Source: Cryptomeria japonica (taxonomy: Eukaryota > Streptophyta > Pinopsida > Cupressales > Cupressaceae). Taken from it: 64,000 bases of DNA. A program made the position numbers and the translations under genes. The notes below the pieces were generated by a model. The model was not told where the DNA came from, did no database searches, and worked only from the letters and a program-made list of their open reading frames with translations. Location: NCBI RefSeq assembly GCF_030272615.1, contig NC_081414.1, positions 662,542,438 to 662,606,437 on the forward strand. The letters are read 5' to 3'. The stretch's first letter is position 1. Every line of letters starts with the position of its first letter. Below, piece after piece: positions 22,281 through 34,486 of the stretch.

Positions 22281-23910
22281 TCATGCTCCAAGAAAGTTTA
22301 TGATTGCCTCATCATTTTGAAAAAAATCTAACTGGGGGTCTCCCTCATGGTCCCAATCAATAAGTTGTGAGTGCACAAGAGGTAAAGGATCATGATTAGG
22401 TTCAAGGTTATGAACATGCTCAAGGGTAAAAATAGAATCATATTCATATATATCAATGAAATCATTAGAGTCATCGATGGTACCTTCCTCATCAGTCTGT
22501 GTTGCATTAGAAGACTCCCCTACCTCACTCGAGTTACCCTTAGTACTCAAGGTCTTATCGTTCTGCGTATCATACCCTAGACCAGGAACCTTACATCCAC
22601 CACCAGGTTTAATCAGTTCAAGTATACCTTGTTTGTGTAAACCAAGAGGACTATGACCATCATAGCCATATCTTTTCATTATGTTCAATCCCTTTCCATA
22701 TTGCTCAGCAGGTATTTTGACTTCAGGTTCTGCAATTTGTGCTTTCTCTGTATCTTCATCTTTGTATAGCCATTTCAAGAGGTCCTCTTCTTCCATTTCA
22801 TCATACAAAGCTCCCCATTTTCTAAAAACAGTAGGTTTACAGACTATAGTAGTGGTGTCTGATGTGGTCTCAGTCATTTGTTGTTTTCCATAAGTGCGAG
22901 GGGACAAAGGTAGCTTTCCAATGTAGAGAGCATGACTCATAGAATACTCTCCCATTCCATGGTCTTTTAATTTTTTTCTAGTCTCAGCTTCGTTGGATTT
23001 GGAAGTGGATGCTTTTAAGGATTTAGGATCAATGTATGCTTGGGAAGGAGGTGCTTCACGGTTACTAGGAATGATGGATTTAGTCTTAGAACTCAAATTG
23101 TTGCAATACATAAAAGGGTTTGGATCTCCTGGTATAGTTACTTCAACACCATTGTATGGAAATTTAATACATTGATGGTAGGTAGAAGGTACAGCTCGCA
23201 TTGCATGGATCCAAGGCCTTCCAAGTAGAATGTTATAGGTCAACGGGAGATCAAGGACTTGAAAAACCACATCCTTCACCACTGGTCCCACTTTGATAGG
23301 CAATGTAACTGATCCCTTAGATGAGCGTTCCTCTTCATCATATGCCTTTATTGCAATCTTTTTCTTTGGATCAATTGCCTTTTCATCAGATCCAAGCTCT
23401 CTAATCAATTTCAGAGTACAAATATTTAGACCTGCTCCTCCGTCTATCAAAACTCGCTTGATCTTAACTCTATGGACAAGGACTTCAATATGTAAAGGTG
23501 CATTATGAGGTTGTTGCATGGACAAGTCATCATTCTCGGTAAAAGTGAGGGTATGAGGGGAGGCAATATGTCCCACCATAGCTTGAAATTGATCTACATG
23601 TAGGTCTGTAGGCACAGTAGTGGTAGTGAGCGCTTTATCAAGGATGGATTTATGCTCAGGGGATAAGCATAGCAACTCAAGTATAGAAATCTGTGTAGGT
23701 GTCTTCCCTAAATGCTCTCTAAGGTTGTATTGTGAAGATGGTGTAGCAAGTTTAGAATTAGATCCCTTAAGAAAAAATGTGCCTTTGCGGGTGGTAACAT
23801 TGCAATCAGTTTCTTTCCCCTTTATGATAAAAGTGTTCACATGATTATCGACCTCTCTGATGTTGTTTATGGTATAGTCATATTTAGCATTGGTATAATT
23901 CACACTATCA
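22281..23910 (-). pseudogene. Element B aspartic protease and G-patch-like segment
   Basis: A 540-codon open stretch has the protease active site 'VLIDGGAGLNICT', the C-terminal block 'NILLGRPWIHAMRAVPSTYH' and a G-patch-like segment ('GKGLNIMKRYGYDGHSPLG', then 'GLGYDTQ'). It ends at TGA (22281-22283), at the same point as the TGA in element A. Element C reads through here. It may be a normal end of a Gag-protease unit, or a shared CGA-to-TGA change. Confidence 0.92.
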
Positions 23911-25487
23911 CCAGATTTTGGGGCTTTCCCTTTATCTTGGTCATGCTTAGGGAAAGGATTTTTGAATATCTCACGATCGGAGTTACTGGAAGGAGTATGT
24001 CCATCAACTGAAATTTTTCCCTCATCAAGAAGGTCTTGTATGACATGTCAGAGTTTATTACAACTATTAGTCTTATGACCCTTGTGTCTATGGTAGTCGC
24101 AAAAGTGATCATCATTCCACCATGGGGGTTTAACTTGAGGGTTGTATTCTCGTATCTCTGGCAATGTGATAAGATTATTTTCAAGGAGTTCTTTCAATGC
24201 TGATTCAAGTGGTTGTCCCAATGGTGTAAAATTTCGTTTAGGGAAGCTTCCTTGTTTTTCTTTTTCTTTGTCTGAGGATGAACCCTTAAGGTTGTAAACA
24301 GGTGAAGATGTTTTAGTATTCTTCGCATCAACAACTCCGTCATTAACCACATTCTTGTTCTTGGCCCAAAATGGTGTTTTATGATTTGAACTTGATCCTT
24401 TGTAATCTTTATCATCGTTTATCTTTATAGTACCATTGTCAATAAGTGTTTGTTCGATGCAGAATCCCATGTCTATGACCTCATCAAAGGTGTCCAAATA
24501 CTTGAGGCAAAGTTCTCTTCCAATTTCCTTGTTTAAATTGCGACAAAAGAGGTCAACGAGTTGCTTATCGGGAATGTCATAAGGTGCCCTTTTGGTCAAA
24601 TGTCTCTATCTTTGTAAAAATGATATGAAGGATTCTCCTTGTCTTTGTTTTGTGTTGAAGAGGTCCATCATGGTCACCTCATGTTCACAATTGTAAGCAT
24701 AGTGTGAGACAAACTTATTGGCCAATTCTTGAAAAGATTTGATAGTCGGAGGTAATCGTGAGAACCATTCCATGGCACTTCCTCCAAGACTACGAGAAAG
24801 GAGTCTCATGAGGTACGTTTCATCTACTGCAAATTCTAAGGTAGTGGCGCAAAATTCTCTCAAGTGATCTCTAGGGTCTCCATTTCCTCTATACTTATCC
24901 AATTTTGGTATTTCCCAATGACTAGGAAAAGGTGGCATCGAAATACTTGGATCAAAAGGATAGGGACATATTTCCTCAATAGAAAACTTGTGTGACGATG
25001 CCTTCTTATTCTTGAGAGTGTCTATTTCTTGTCTCAATGCTCTCAATTCACTCAAAATGGGATCATTGGTATGCATAGGTCTCGATGTTTTCGTAGATCT
25101 CTTGTGACCTGGTTGCAAGTAGAAAGGTCTATGATCTTTTATCCTCTCCTCATTGTTTGTCCTCGCAGGTCTAGACTCACTAACTCTCGGTTTGTCCTTA
25201 ATTGTGAGCAATGATACATCAAAATCAGGCGACAATTTAATTCCCTCGTCAGCAAGGGCTTTGAAGTATGCTTGTGGATCACGTTTAACCACCTCTTTAA
25301 GGAGTTTAGTAAATCTATGGCTGTGAAACACTTCGTCAATAGTGGATTGATTTATTTCTTCATCGCTTGTTTCACTAGTTTCACTGGTTGCAACGCTAAT
25401 GTGGTCGTCTTCATAAAAATTAATAAGGTCATCTCCATCTTGAAATAGATGATTTTGAAACATTTTGATTCTTGAGTTAGGAGACAT
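23911..25487 (-). pseudogene. gag: Element B Gag
   Basis: The ATG at 25487 ('MSPNSRIKMFQ') is the first methionine of the frame, which is open further upstream only through a non-ATG codon. Gag blocks 'CPYPFDPSISMPPFPS', 'GNGDPRDHLREF', 'MMDLFNTKQRQGESFISFLQ' and the zinc knuckle 'CDYHRHKGHKTNSC' (CX2HX4HX4C) are visible. Stops are TAG at 24606-24608 (tryptophan TGG in A and C) and TGA at 24048-24050, just after the zinc knuckle. Confidence 0.9.
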
Positions 25488-28400
25488 AAACGATTGTTCT
25501 GATCTTTGACCTAGGACAATGTATGAGACTCTAGATGGAATGAAAACCCTAAAATGCAAAGGGGGAACTATATGACATGAGTGAAATTGGGATGCAACTA
25601 AGGATCAATGTAAAGATGCAATCTATGTGATACAACTACTAAAGGATTGATGCAAAAGTGCAATTTATATGATATGAAAGTGATGTGCAGCTAAGCCTTA
25701 AATGGGATATGAGAATGAATGATGCTTGATGCAAGGACTAAGGATACTCTAGGTCTGAAAATATTTCCAATGTGGGATTTGACTTGTGCTATGATGGATA
25801 GACACAAGGATAAGTTATCAAAGAGAGGGCATGCTATGATAGGAGATGATGAACTCCAAGAGGAATACCAACTCAAAGACATTGATAGATTCCCTAACTC
25901 AAGGAAGATGCACCTCAAGTGATAAGGGGGATTGATGATCAAAAGTTGATGTCAGACCTAAGATGAGAAATCCTAAGTGCAAGCAATGTTTTTGGGTTTT
26001 TTTTTTTTTGATTTTGATATGCAAATAATAATGAAATTCTAGGACCAATGATGAAATGACCTAAGGCACTTATGGAAGGTTTAAGGTTATGTCCTAAAGG
26101 AATGATGGAAGGCTATGCAAAGATCATGGGTATTATGCAAGGGTACAACCTAATGGTGGTATGCAAAGCTATGCAAAAGTTTGTTCTAGGAGTGGTATGC
26201 AAAGGACTAGGTATAATTAAATGAGATATGCAAGGATGAAAGGTGAAACTAGGTGAAGACTATGTGAGGACCTAAAAGGTATGTGAAGCTAGAATGATGT
26301 GGCTATGTGAGGACCTAAAAGATCAGAACTTCAAAAGCGATGTCTCAAGAGATTTGAAATGATTGTTTTGAGAACACAAGTTCAATAAGGACAATGTTGT
26401 TTTACAATGTGGATGGATACTCCAAAGCTTAGACCAAGGTTTTTGTAAAGTGTTTCAATTTCAAGTGTGGTGTTGATTGTGAAATGTTCTTGTTTGTTTG
26501 CACACACATTCATAAAACATGGCAGACAAAATGTTTGTTTGATTTTGCAATAAAAACACGTTCAAGCACAATCCTAAGGCTGGCCAGGACAATAGTTGTT
26601 GAATCTCACTTGGGGGGTTACCCCGAGCTACGCAATTCAGAGCAGATACTTAGATGCTTGACCCCACTGGCTCCACCCTCGACACTCACTTCTTCAGGGC
26701 AACCAAGCATCAGTCCCCACGAAAACTCCCCATGGCGAACTTTGCATCTCTATTAAGAACCGTAAGAATGTGAGCCGCTTGCGAGGTCTAACCTCTTGCG
26801 TCAACAACTAGAAGGTTTTTGGATTCTAACACAAAAGGTGTCTAGTAAGGGCATCCGTTCGAGTGGCCATACATGCGGCGACGTACGCTCCGTTAAGGAA
26901 GGCTCCCAGCCTATAGAGGTTGCGCTCTATAGGGTTTATGGGGAGACATGCCGTCGGTATGAACTAATCAGCACTCGTTGCTTGCAACTTTCGTCACAAA
27001 CACTTTTATTTATAGTGGTTCGGAAGAGCTTGGCTTTAGCCCGTTACCACTTGGGTCATTCCCTCTCACCAAGCCTTAAGGGCTTCTCGAGAGGTAGGCC
27101 CTCTAAAAAGATAAACACAAAAGAGCCTAATGCTCAAAACACGAAAGACACTGGTTAATTTTAAAGCACCAATTCGAAATGTGATCTAATCTAGAAATCA
27201 GAGAATCGGTTTCAAATCACCATTTCTTCGACATGCGTCCTGCATCAAATGACATTAGTAGTTTCAAGAGATTATCTTCAATGCACGAGATTAGATGCCA
27301 TAAGAGAGAACCTGCACAAGCACACAAAGCAACAAAGATTAATTCATAAAAAGAAATCAAAACACAGTGACACAAAACTAAACATTAATCTAAAAAAAAT
27401 TAAAAGTTTAATCTACTTAACAAAAAATAAAAATCTAAACTAATTAACAAATTAAAAATCTAATTTCTATCTAAAATTAAAATCTAATCTAAATTAAAAT
27501 TAAAATCTAATCTACATTAAAATTAAAAATCTAACCTAATAATAAAATCTAAATTAAATTTACTTAAAAGCTAAATCTAAAATCTTAAAAAAAAATTAAT
27601 TTAAAAACTAATTCTAAAAAAAAGGGGATAAAAATTAATTTAAAAAAAACTAACATAAAACTAATAAAACTTATTTAATACTAATTTAAAGAAACCTTTT
27701 TCTAAAACTAATTTAAAAAAACAAAACAAAAAAAACTAAAGACTAATTTACAAAACTTAAATTAAAACTAACTTAAAAGTAAAATGTAAAAGAACAAGCC
27801 TCACGTGGGCTATGAAATGGCTCTATGTGGGCTATAAAATAGCTCACATGAGCTGTTAAACAACTCCACACCGCCCTACAAGATTTTAAAAAGAAATGCA
27901 AATTTCTGATAAAAATGAAATGAGGACAGGCTGCTTGACAGAAATGTGGTCACACGGTCTAAATAAGGCGCAAAAACAGAAACTGATCCAAAACAAAAAC
28001 TCAATCAACAAGGCCAGCAATGAATACAGGCACCAAAAAAAACGTTATAGCTGGAGGATAGCTAAAATAGTGGATAGCCATGCTTGCAAGGTATATTTAA
28101 AATGGACTGATTTTCAACCTCCACGCTCATGATATGGTTGCATGTGCTTTTCTGTAGGTTGCGTGGGCTGAAAGAACAACTGCGTAGGAGCATAAGTAAA
28201 GCAGATAAACAAGGCAATGATGACAGAATATGCTCAAAATAGATGTGCTAAAACAGTTCTCTCAATAGACAAAAGTTTCAAAAACCTTCAAACAAATACA
28301 ATCAGTTATAAGCGAGGCTGAATTCCAAAACATTTGCTAGTAGATTTCACACCTTTGTTAAAGATAAAAGCTTTGGAACAGTGAATATAAAGAACAATGA

Positions 28401-28658
28401 TAAATGTGATCGACTTTGGAACAGTGAATAGACATGCATTGAAGCATAATGTAATCTTTGTCCAAAGTTACAGTTAGAAACGAGTAGAAGCAAGGCAAAT
28501 GCATAGACAAAGCATATCAAAGCTCTTCAAGGTGAACATATAGATAAAGCATACAGATCAATTTTTTTAAGATGCCTGCAGCAAAACAAATCTCATAAAC
28601 CATTCTGTAGAAGGCAAGACCTGAAAACAAAAACAAGATTTATAAAAGGACAAGGGTT
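25488..28658 (-). other. Element B 5' leader
   Basis: 3.2 kb separate the primer site from Gag, long for a leader but normal for Tat/Ogre elements, which may have an extra ORF here. I recognise no protein. A TATA-like CTATAAATAAAAG (minus strand) is near 27000-27012, and 'GGGAATGACC' nearby matches the element C leader. A strongly strand-biased tract occupies about 27330-27790. Confidence 0.55.
27330..27790 (-). repeat. Low-complexity tract nearly free of G on the plus strand
   Basis: About 460 bp consist of variations on 'aatctaaattaaaatt' with hardly any G on the plus strand, so the element sense strand has almost no C. No coding potential. Confidence 0.8.
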
Positions 28659-28676
28659 GTCCCACCGAGCGTGCCA
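28659..28676 (-). other. Element B primer binding site
   Basis: The minus strand reads TGGCACGCTCGGTGGGAC, starting 2 nt inside the 5' LTR. It begins TGG as it must to pair with a tRNA CCA end. It partly resembles the tRNA-Lys type used by some plant elements, but I cannot assign the tRNA. Confidence 0.6.
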
Positions 28677-28678
28677 AT

Positions 28679-29382
28679 TGTAGATGGAGGAAATGGATTG
28701 AATACGAGATTCAATCTTCCAGCATCCAACAATGAAGTTTTTCCTGCAAAACACACACATGCAAATTGAAATCTAAACTAGAAACACACATGCATGTTAT
28801 CAAACTCTACTCCATTGCACTCCTTAAACCAAGATCTTATGTAGATAATGTTGCTCTCATAAGCACACACAAGAAGCTATGGTTTTTTGGAGATTCAAGA
28901 TGATTAATGCAAAGGAAGCTAAAGAAAATGAAATGCAAAGATGATGAAGAATGCAAACTGACATAAGTTCGACGCATAAAGATGAGATGCTCAAATAAGA
29001 GAGGGGCTTATTTAAATAGATTTTCTCCGGGCGAGTTCATGTTGTGGGATGAATATGGGATAATGCAAAATAAGTGGTAAATGGGAAATGGTAAGTGGGA
29101 AATGGTAAGTGGTAGGAGGGGATATTTAAGGGTTTTATTAAATAAATAGATAAATGTATATAAGGTGAATACATGAAGGCGTATAAATGAATATGATAAA
29201 ATATTTTATTTAATAAATTTAATGGATAAATGGTAAGATATTAATAATAATAATATAATAAAAGATGGGAATTATGAATAATGAATTATTGAGAAACAAT
29301 AATGTAATAATGACTCACTCGATGTTCAGAGAAATTTGAAATTAAATGCAGACAAATTAGTGGAAATTTTTATGTGTCTACA
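28679..29382 (-). repeat. Element B 5' LTR (right copy)
   Basis: 704 bp with the same ends as the left copy. A TATA-like box (minus strand TCTATTTAAATAAG) is at about 29009-29022. It drives transcription leftwards. Confidence 0.95.
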
Positions 29383-29406
29383 ATATGCATCACTTTTGAT
29401 TGTCCT

Positions 29407-31148
29407 TGATGTCATGGAAATGGGGACAAGGCAACAACAAAGTTCAATGTTAATAAGTTAGTTTCAACCATAAAACCAAAACAAAGAACTAAAAACCATT
29501 CCAAACATATCAAAAGAGATTTCAAAAAAAGCATGAAAGAAGTTTAACAAAACAAAAGAAAGGAGAAGAGCCTCCCTAAGATGCTTCCATGATGCCTTTT
29601 GATGCTTTTCCCTTGTTTCTCCCCTCTCCAAGTCCCAAATGAGTGTAGCTCTCAGCTTTTAGCACTAGCCATGGATGCCATATGGAGATTCAAGATGGTT
29701 GGATGTGCTATGCAAGTGTAGATAGTGATTCTATGAAAAATCTCTATGCTAATACCAATATAACAACAATACTCTAATGCTTCCTTCTTTGCTTGAGGAT
29801 AAGGGTTTTATTTATAGAAGAAATAGGGAAATGAAGGGCTAAGATTGAGCAATCTTAACAAGGGTTAGGATTGAAAGATATTCAATCCATGTGAGACTTT
29901 CAACCCAATCCCATGTTGACAAGTGTCACCACGAGGAGGCTTGAGAGGAGAGATAAGGAACATTAAATTCTTGAGGGGACATGATGGTTACCCTGGGGGG
30001 TTGGGTTAGGGTTAGGTTAATGGATATTCCTTTTATCCAAGGGATAAATGAATGTGCAAGGGTTAAATGGTTACCTTAGTCAAATAAATAAATGATTTGA
30101 AGAGACCCATGAGTCAAAAGGATGGTTAAGTTAGAGGAAAGTCTCTAACCAAAGGTAAAAGGTGAGTTAACCATAAATGGTTATGTAAGAGCCTTTAATG
30201 GTTTGGAAGACTTTAGAGGTTAACCATTTGAAGACATAAAGCCTTTAATGGTTATTGAAGACTTTGGAGGTTTTGAGAAGTGACTTCCTTTTATTTAGGA
30301 ATGTAACAATGATTAGGATAGGATTAGAATAATTAGAAGGAGTTAGAAGAATCTAGAAGGGATTTAGGCATGCAAGTGAATTTTGTAGGAGAATGCAAGT
30401 GGGAGGAATTTTGGGATTTTCAATTGAAATAAAATCATTTATTTCAATTAAATGGTGTAATTTGCATTTGGAAGATATTTAAATAAATATTAATTTATTT
30501 AAATGTGAATGTGAATTTTGGATTTTATTTAAATAAATCTTAATTTATTTACATGAGAAAAAGGAAGATAAAGCATTAATTGCTTGAAGACTTTGAGGGA
30601 AACCATTAAAGGCTTGAGAAGACTCTAGAAGGAAGCCATTAAGTTTGAAGACTTTAAGGGAAACCATTAAAGACTTAATAAGACTCTAGAAGGAAGCCAT
30701 TAGTTTGAAGACTTTAAGGGAAACCATTAAAGGTTTCAAGTGGGTGAGGATAAATAGGATTTTAAATGAATAATTTATTTATTTAAAATAGTTGTGCAAC
30801 TTGCATTTGTAGGAAAATGCAAGTGGGCGGAGGATAAAGATGATTTAAATAAATGTTAATTTATTTAAATGTTAGAGATGGGATTTTGGGGGATTTAAAT
30901 ACATATTAATTTATTTAAATGTGAGAGAAGATTTAATTAAACAAATATGATTTATTTATTTAATTAATGGTCTGAATTTGGTTAAGTGAATTAAATCAAA
31001 TAAATTGAATAATTTATTTAATTAATAGGAGAAGAGGGTTAAGATGAATTAATTAAATATTAATTTAATTAATTATTGATTGATGGTTAAATAATCAAAT
31101 AAATACTAAATATTCATTTAATTAAGTGTACAGATTTACGTGACTACA
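29407..31148 (-). mobile_element. Solo LTR related to the element C LTR
   Basis: It starts TGATGTCATGG (compare TGATGCTCTGC in C) and ends ACAGATTTACGTGACTACA (compare ACAGATTTGTGTGACTACA in C). It has the same internal order: 'ctctccaagt(c/t)ccaaat', the TATA region 'ttatttatag' at about 29808-29817, the repeated 'aaccattaaagg' blocks and the AT-rich tail. The flanks are GTCCT (29402-29406) and GTCCC (31149-31153), a likely 5-bp duplication with one change. No internal coding region is present, so it formed by LTR-LTR recombination. It is longer than the C LTRs (1742 bp) and divergent. Confidence 0.8.
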
Positions 31149-33322
31149 GTCCCATTTAGGGTTCATTCAAACACACTTGAGTAGGTCTCTTGTTTATGAT
31201 TATGCACCTATTTTATCATAATAATACTTAAGGTTTAGGGAACACACTATTGCTTCAAATTCAACTTGGCTATCTATAGAGGTGGAAATCACCAAAGTAG
31301 GGGCTCAACCAAGGCAAGCCCCTATTTAGCCACAACACCATTTATCTCTTCTTTTATGTGTTTGCAAGTCTAAATACAATTTCAGACCCAAATTTAAGCT
31401 ACAAAAGCATAGTGCAGATAAAGACAGAGATTCCTAGAAAATTTTCATTGAAAAGGGCTTGTTCAAGGGTGCCTAGTGCTCGTGACCTTCTTTTTTGACC
31501 TTAAAATTTGAGGGAAGGAATTTTAGGAGCTTCTAAGATCATATCTAACATCAATTTTCATTAGAACACTTGTCTGGACTATTGCGCCAAGCATTAGTGA
31601 CCGACCATTCTAATTTCTTCTTACTATCATAAGTGCACTTTTGTATCACTGTTCCAGCTTTGTAGTTTCCTATTGCTTCTCATTTGTCTATCAATTTATT
31701 TTATCAATTTGCAAGTTTATTTATGCATGATTTAGGACCTATTTATATCATATCTAAATCAATCAAGCAATATTTCATGGAAGAAAAGGATAGGGCCAAA
31801 TTTGCTTGACACCTTTGTGGTTCATATTCCAATGTTTAATGAAAGAGGTTTTGCTTCTAGTTGAATTGATAGCTATAGTAGTCCATATCTCCTCTTTCAT
31901 CATATTCATATACATATATACACACATATACATACATAGATACATACACATGTATGTATCTAATATATATTATAAATGTGTGTGTATATATTTGCATATG
32001 TATGTATGTATATGTAAATATATACATATATAGTGTGTGTATATATACATGTATACATACATATATATATGTATATATGTATACATATATATGTGTATAT
32101 ACATACATATATATGCATACACACATATATGTACACATACATGTATATATGTGTGTGTGTGTTTGTGTTTTTTTTTTTTTTTTGTGTGTGTGTGTGTGAA
32201 TATGCATATATCCATGCATATACATATGTATGTATATATGTTTATGTATACACATATATCTTTTCAAATATTACACTTTATTAACTATTAGAAACAAAAT
32301 AAAAACAAGATATTATTCCTCTTGATCTATTCAACTTTCTTTTCATGAGACTTAATTATATTTTTAATTTGATTTCATATTTTCTTCGAGAACTTAGAAT
32401 GTGGCTCCCTTGCTTTGAATTGTATTAACAAGCAAATTATTTACATCAATTGTAAAGTAAATATACTTTTTAATATGTGTGATTGTTATTATTAGAGTCT
32501 TTATATCGACATCATTATTATTAGAGTCTTTATATCAACATCATTATTATAAGTTCTCTATTAATTTCTTTGGAGATTATTATTCACTTTTAATAGATTG
32601 TTGCACATGTATAGAATTATAATTTTTTGATTGGAATATAAAACAATTGAAGTGCATCAATTATAGAACATACCATGAGTGCTTTCATTATGGTCATTTC
32701 ACTTTATCTCTACTTTGTAAAGGTCAATAAAATATAATAGGAAACATAATAAGAAAAGTTTTGTTTAAAGAGAAATAGAGAGAACACATATGCCACAATG
32801 CTAAAATTCAAAACATATCACATCAACATTTTCTGTTGATATGTATTGAAGAATCAATAAATAAAATTTTGATGAATCTTAAAAAGGTACTCAAAAGTGA
32901 TCTATAAAAATATAGAAAAAGGGCCTATCCATATTTTCAAACTACAAAGACTAAATACACAAGATACCATGGTACCACTTTTTGTTAAAATAATTTTTAT
33001 TACATAGCACATTTAACCAACAAAAATAAATTAATTACCTTCACACTAGTAGAACATAGTTTCATACTTCCATACATATGTAATGTGTTTTATATATTCA
33101 ATTCCAATCATTTTAGATTCATTTTCTACTTTCTTTCTCCAATTTAAAACTAAATAATATCCATTCCTAAATAATTAATTTAAAATATTTCACTTATTAA
33201 AGTATCTTTTCTCTCTATTATTATTATTATTATTAATTTTAATTAAATATTAATATTATTTAATATATTAATATACATCTCAATTTTATTTTCTTTCTAA
33301 TTATTTTTAAAAATATTAAAAA

Positions 33323-33365
<43 letters not shown>

Positions 33366-33600
33366 AAAAAAGTGGATAGAACCATTGAACTATATTAATT
33401 TTAAAAAGTTTTTTACAGTGTTTGGTTCAAAAAGCATTGAAGGGAAAGAACCAGTAAGAAAACCCTTTAGTATTGCTTAAGTAACACAAGCCTATTCTAC
33501 CCAATACCAAATGCCCATTGGCATAGTACATCAAAAAACCCCTCCCGATTACATAAGCCACATTAAATATAAAGGAAGCCGCCAACAGAAACATATAGAA
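31149..33600. other. AT-rich DNA with microsatellites, no gene seen
   Basis: Nothing coding is recognised. 31900-32260 is an alternating purine-pyrimidine tract of ta, tg and ca steps with a run of about 17 T near 32167. A 29-bp unit (attagagtctttatat...) is duplicated at 32490-32555. A TA microsatellite is at 33327-33362. Open frames in the 31.9-32.3 kb tract come from the simple repeats. Confidence 0.7.
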
Positions 33601-33847
33601 GGAAGATTAAAGTATGATCACCGAAGGATGCATATCCATTGTTGCCAAAAAACACCAGTCTGAACCACCCCTGTCTATGAAACACAATTCTCCAAACCAC
33701 TGGTTAGAATGATACCACATAGCAGAAAGGAAACCATAATTAGAGACCCTGTCAAAATAAACATTGTGATCAAGCATAGTAGAACCCACACCAAAGAAAA
33801 GCCACACCAAATAAGGAGGTTGATGAAGACTACAACTATGCCCTTCT

Positions 33848-34486
33848 TTACTTCAAATATTCCAAAACCGAGGAAGGGATCTCATCCACACTTACCTCCC
33901 GCATATTAACATCACTGTCAATGGCTAAGTTAGCCAAGAAATTTGCAATCTTATTCACTTCCCTATAACAGTGGGAAATCAAGAAGGAATAAAAAAAATC
34001 TAATTTTTGTAAAATATGATCAAGTATATATTGTAATTGCCAACAATTCGACTTCTTTTTCACGACACTTGGAATAATAACCATAGAATCACCCTCAATT
34101 ATCAAGTCCTTAATTCCCAAAGATATAGCCATATCCAAACCAAAGGACAAAGCAAAGAATTCTGCACAATTGTTAGACTTGAAACCAATCGCATGACAAC
34201 GAGCCTGAATAAATCTTACCTTATGATCATAAATTACCATACCTGTCCCTGCAAGGCCAGGGTTCCCATGAGAAGCACCATCAAAATTCAATTTAAAGTG
34301 CCCTTACGGAGGAGGTTTCCAGCAAGCAAAAGTTCTCTTACTTATAGCATTAGTCTTATTTAAAATAGATCCATGAGAAGGTAAGACTGATAACATTCTC
34401 CAAACTCGAGTTACCCTACCATCCCAATGAGAAAAAGAGGTAAGGGTTTCCAAATTCTTATAGATAAAAGACAAAGCAATAATCAT
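33848..34486 (-). pseudogene. LINE 3' fragment: RNase H domain of a non-LTR retrotransposon
   Basis: The stretch reads 'FACWKPPP', a stop (34301-34303), then 'NFDGASHGNPGLAGTGMVIY', 'NNCAEFFAL', 'IIEGDS' and 'HCYREVNKIANFLANLA'. These are the blocks of the RNase H at the C-terminus of plant LINE ORF2. The catalytic D, E, D are in place; the last acidic position is N (family usually 'AD.LAN'). No RT lies upstream, so it is 5'-truncated, as LINE copies often are. The 3' end may extend left towards the TA microsatellite at 33362. Confidence 0.85.

Larger units (their letters stand above)
16432..29382 (-). mobile_element. Element B: complete but defective Ty3/gypsy Tat-type retrotransposon
   Basis: The two LTRs (16432-17141 and 28679-29382) enclose a minus-strand Gag-protease-RT-RNase H-RNase H-integrase region. 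The insertion is flanked by a perfect 5-bp duplication, ATATG (16427-16431 and 29383-29387). The polypurine tract and primer site are in the expected places. The LTRs differ at about 8 substitutions by eye, plus a 2-bp gap and a small minisatellite difference, so the insertion is fairly recent. Even so, the coding region has seven stops, one frameshift and an 87-nt deletion in RT. Confidence 0.96.

Noticed and set aside
31857-32291. Several open frames of 60-136 codons on both strands
   Set aside because: They are translations of ta/tg/ca simple repeats (Ile-Tyr-His-Thr runs).
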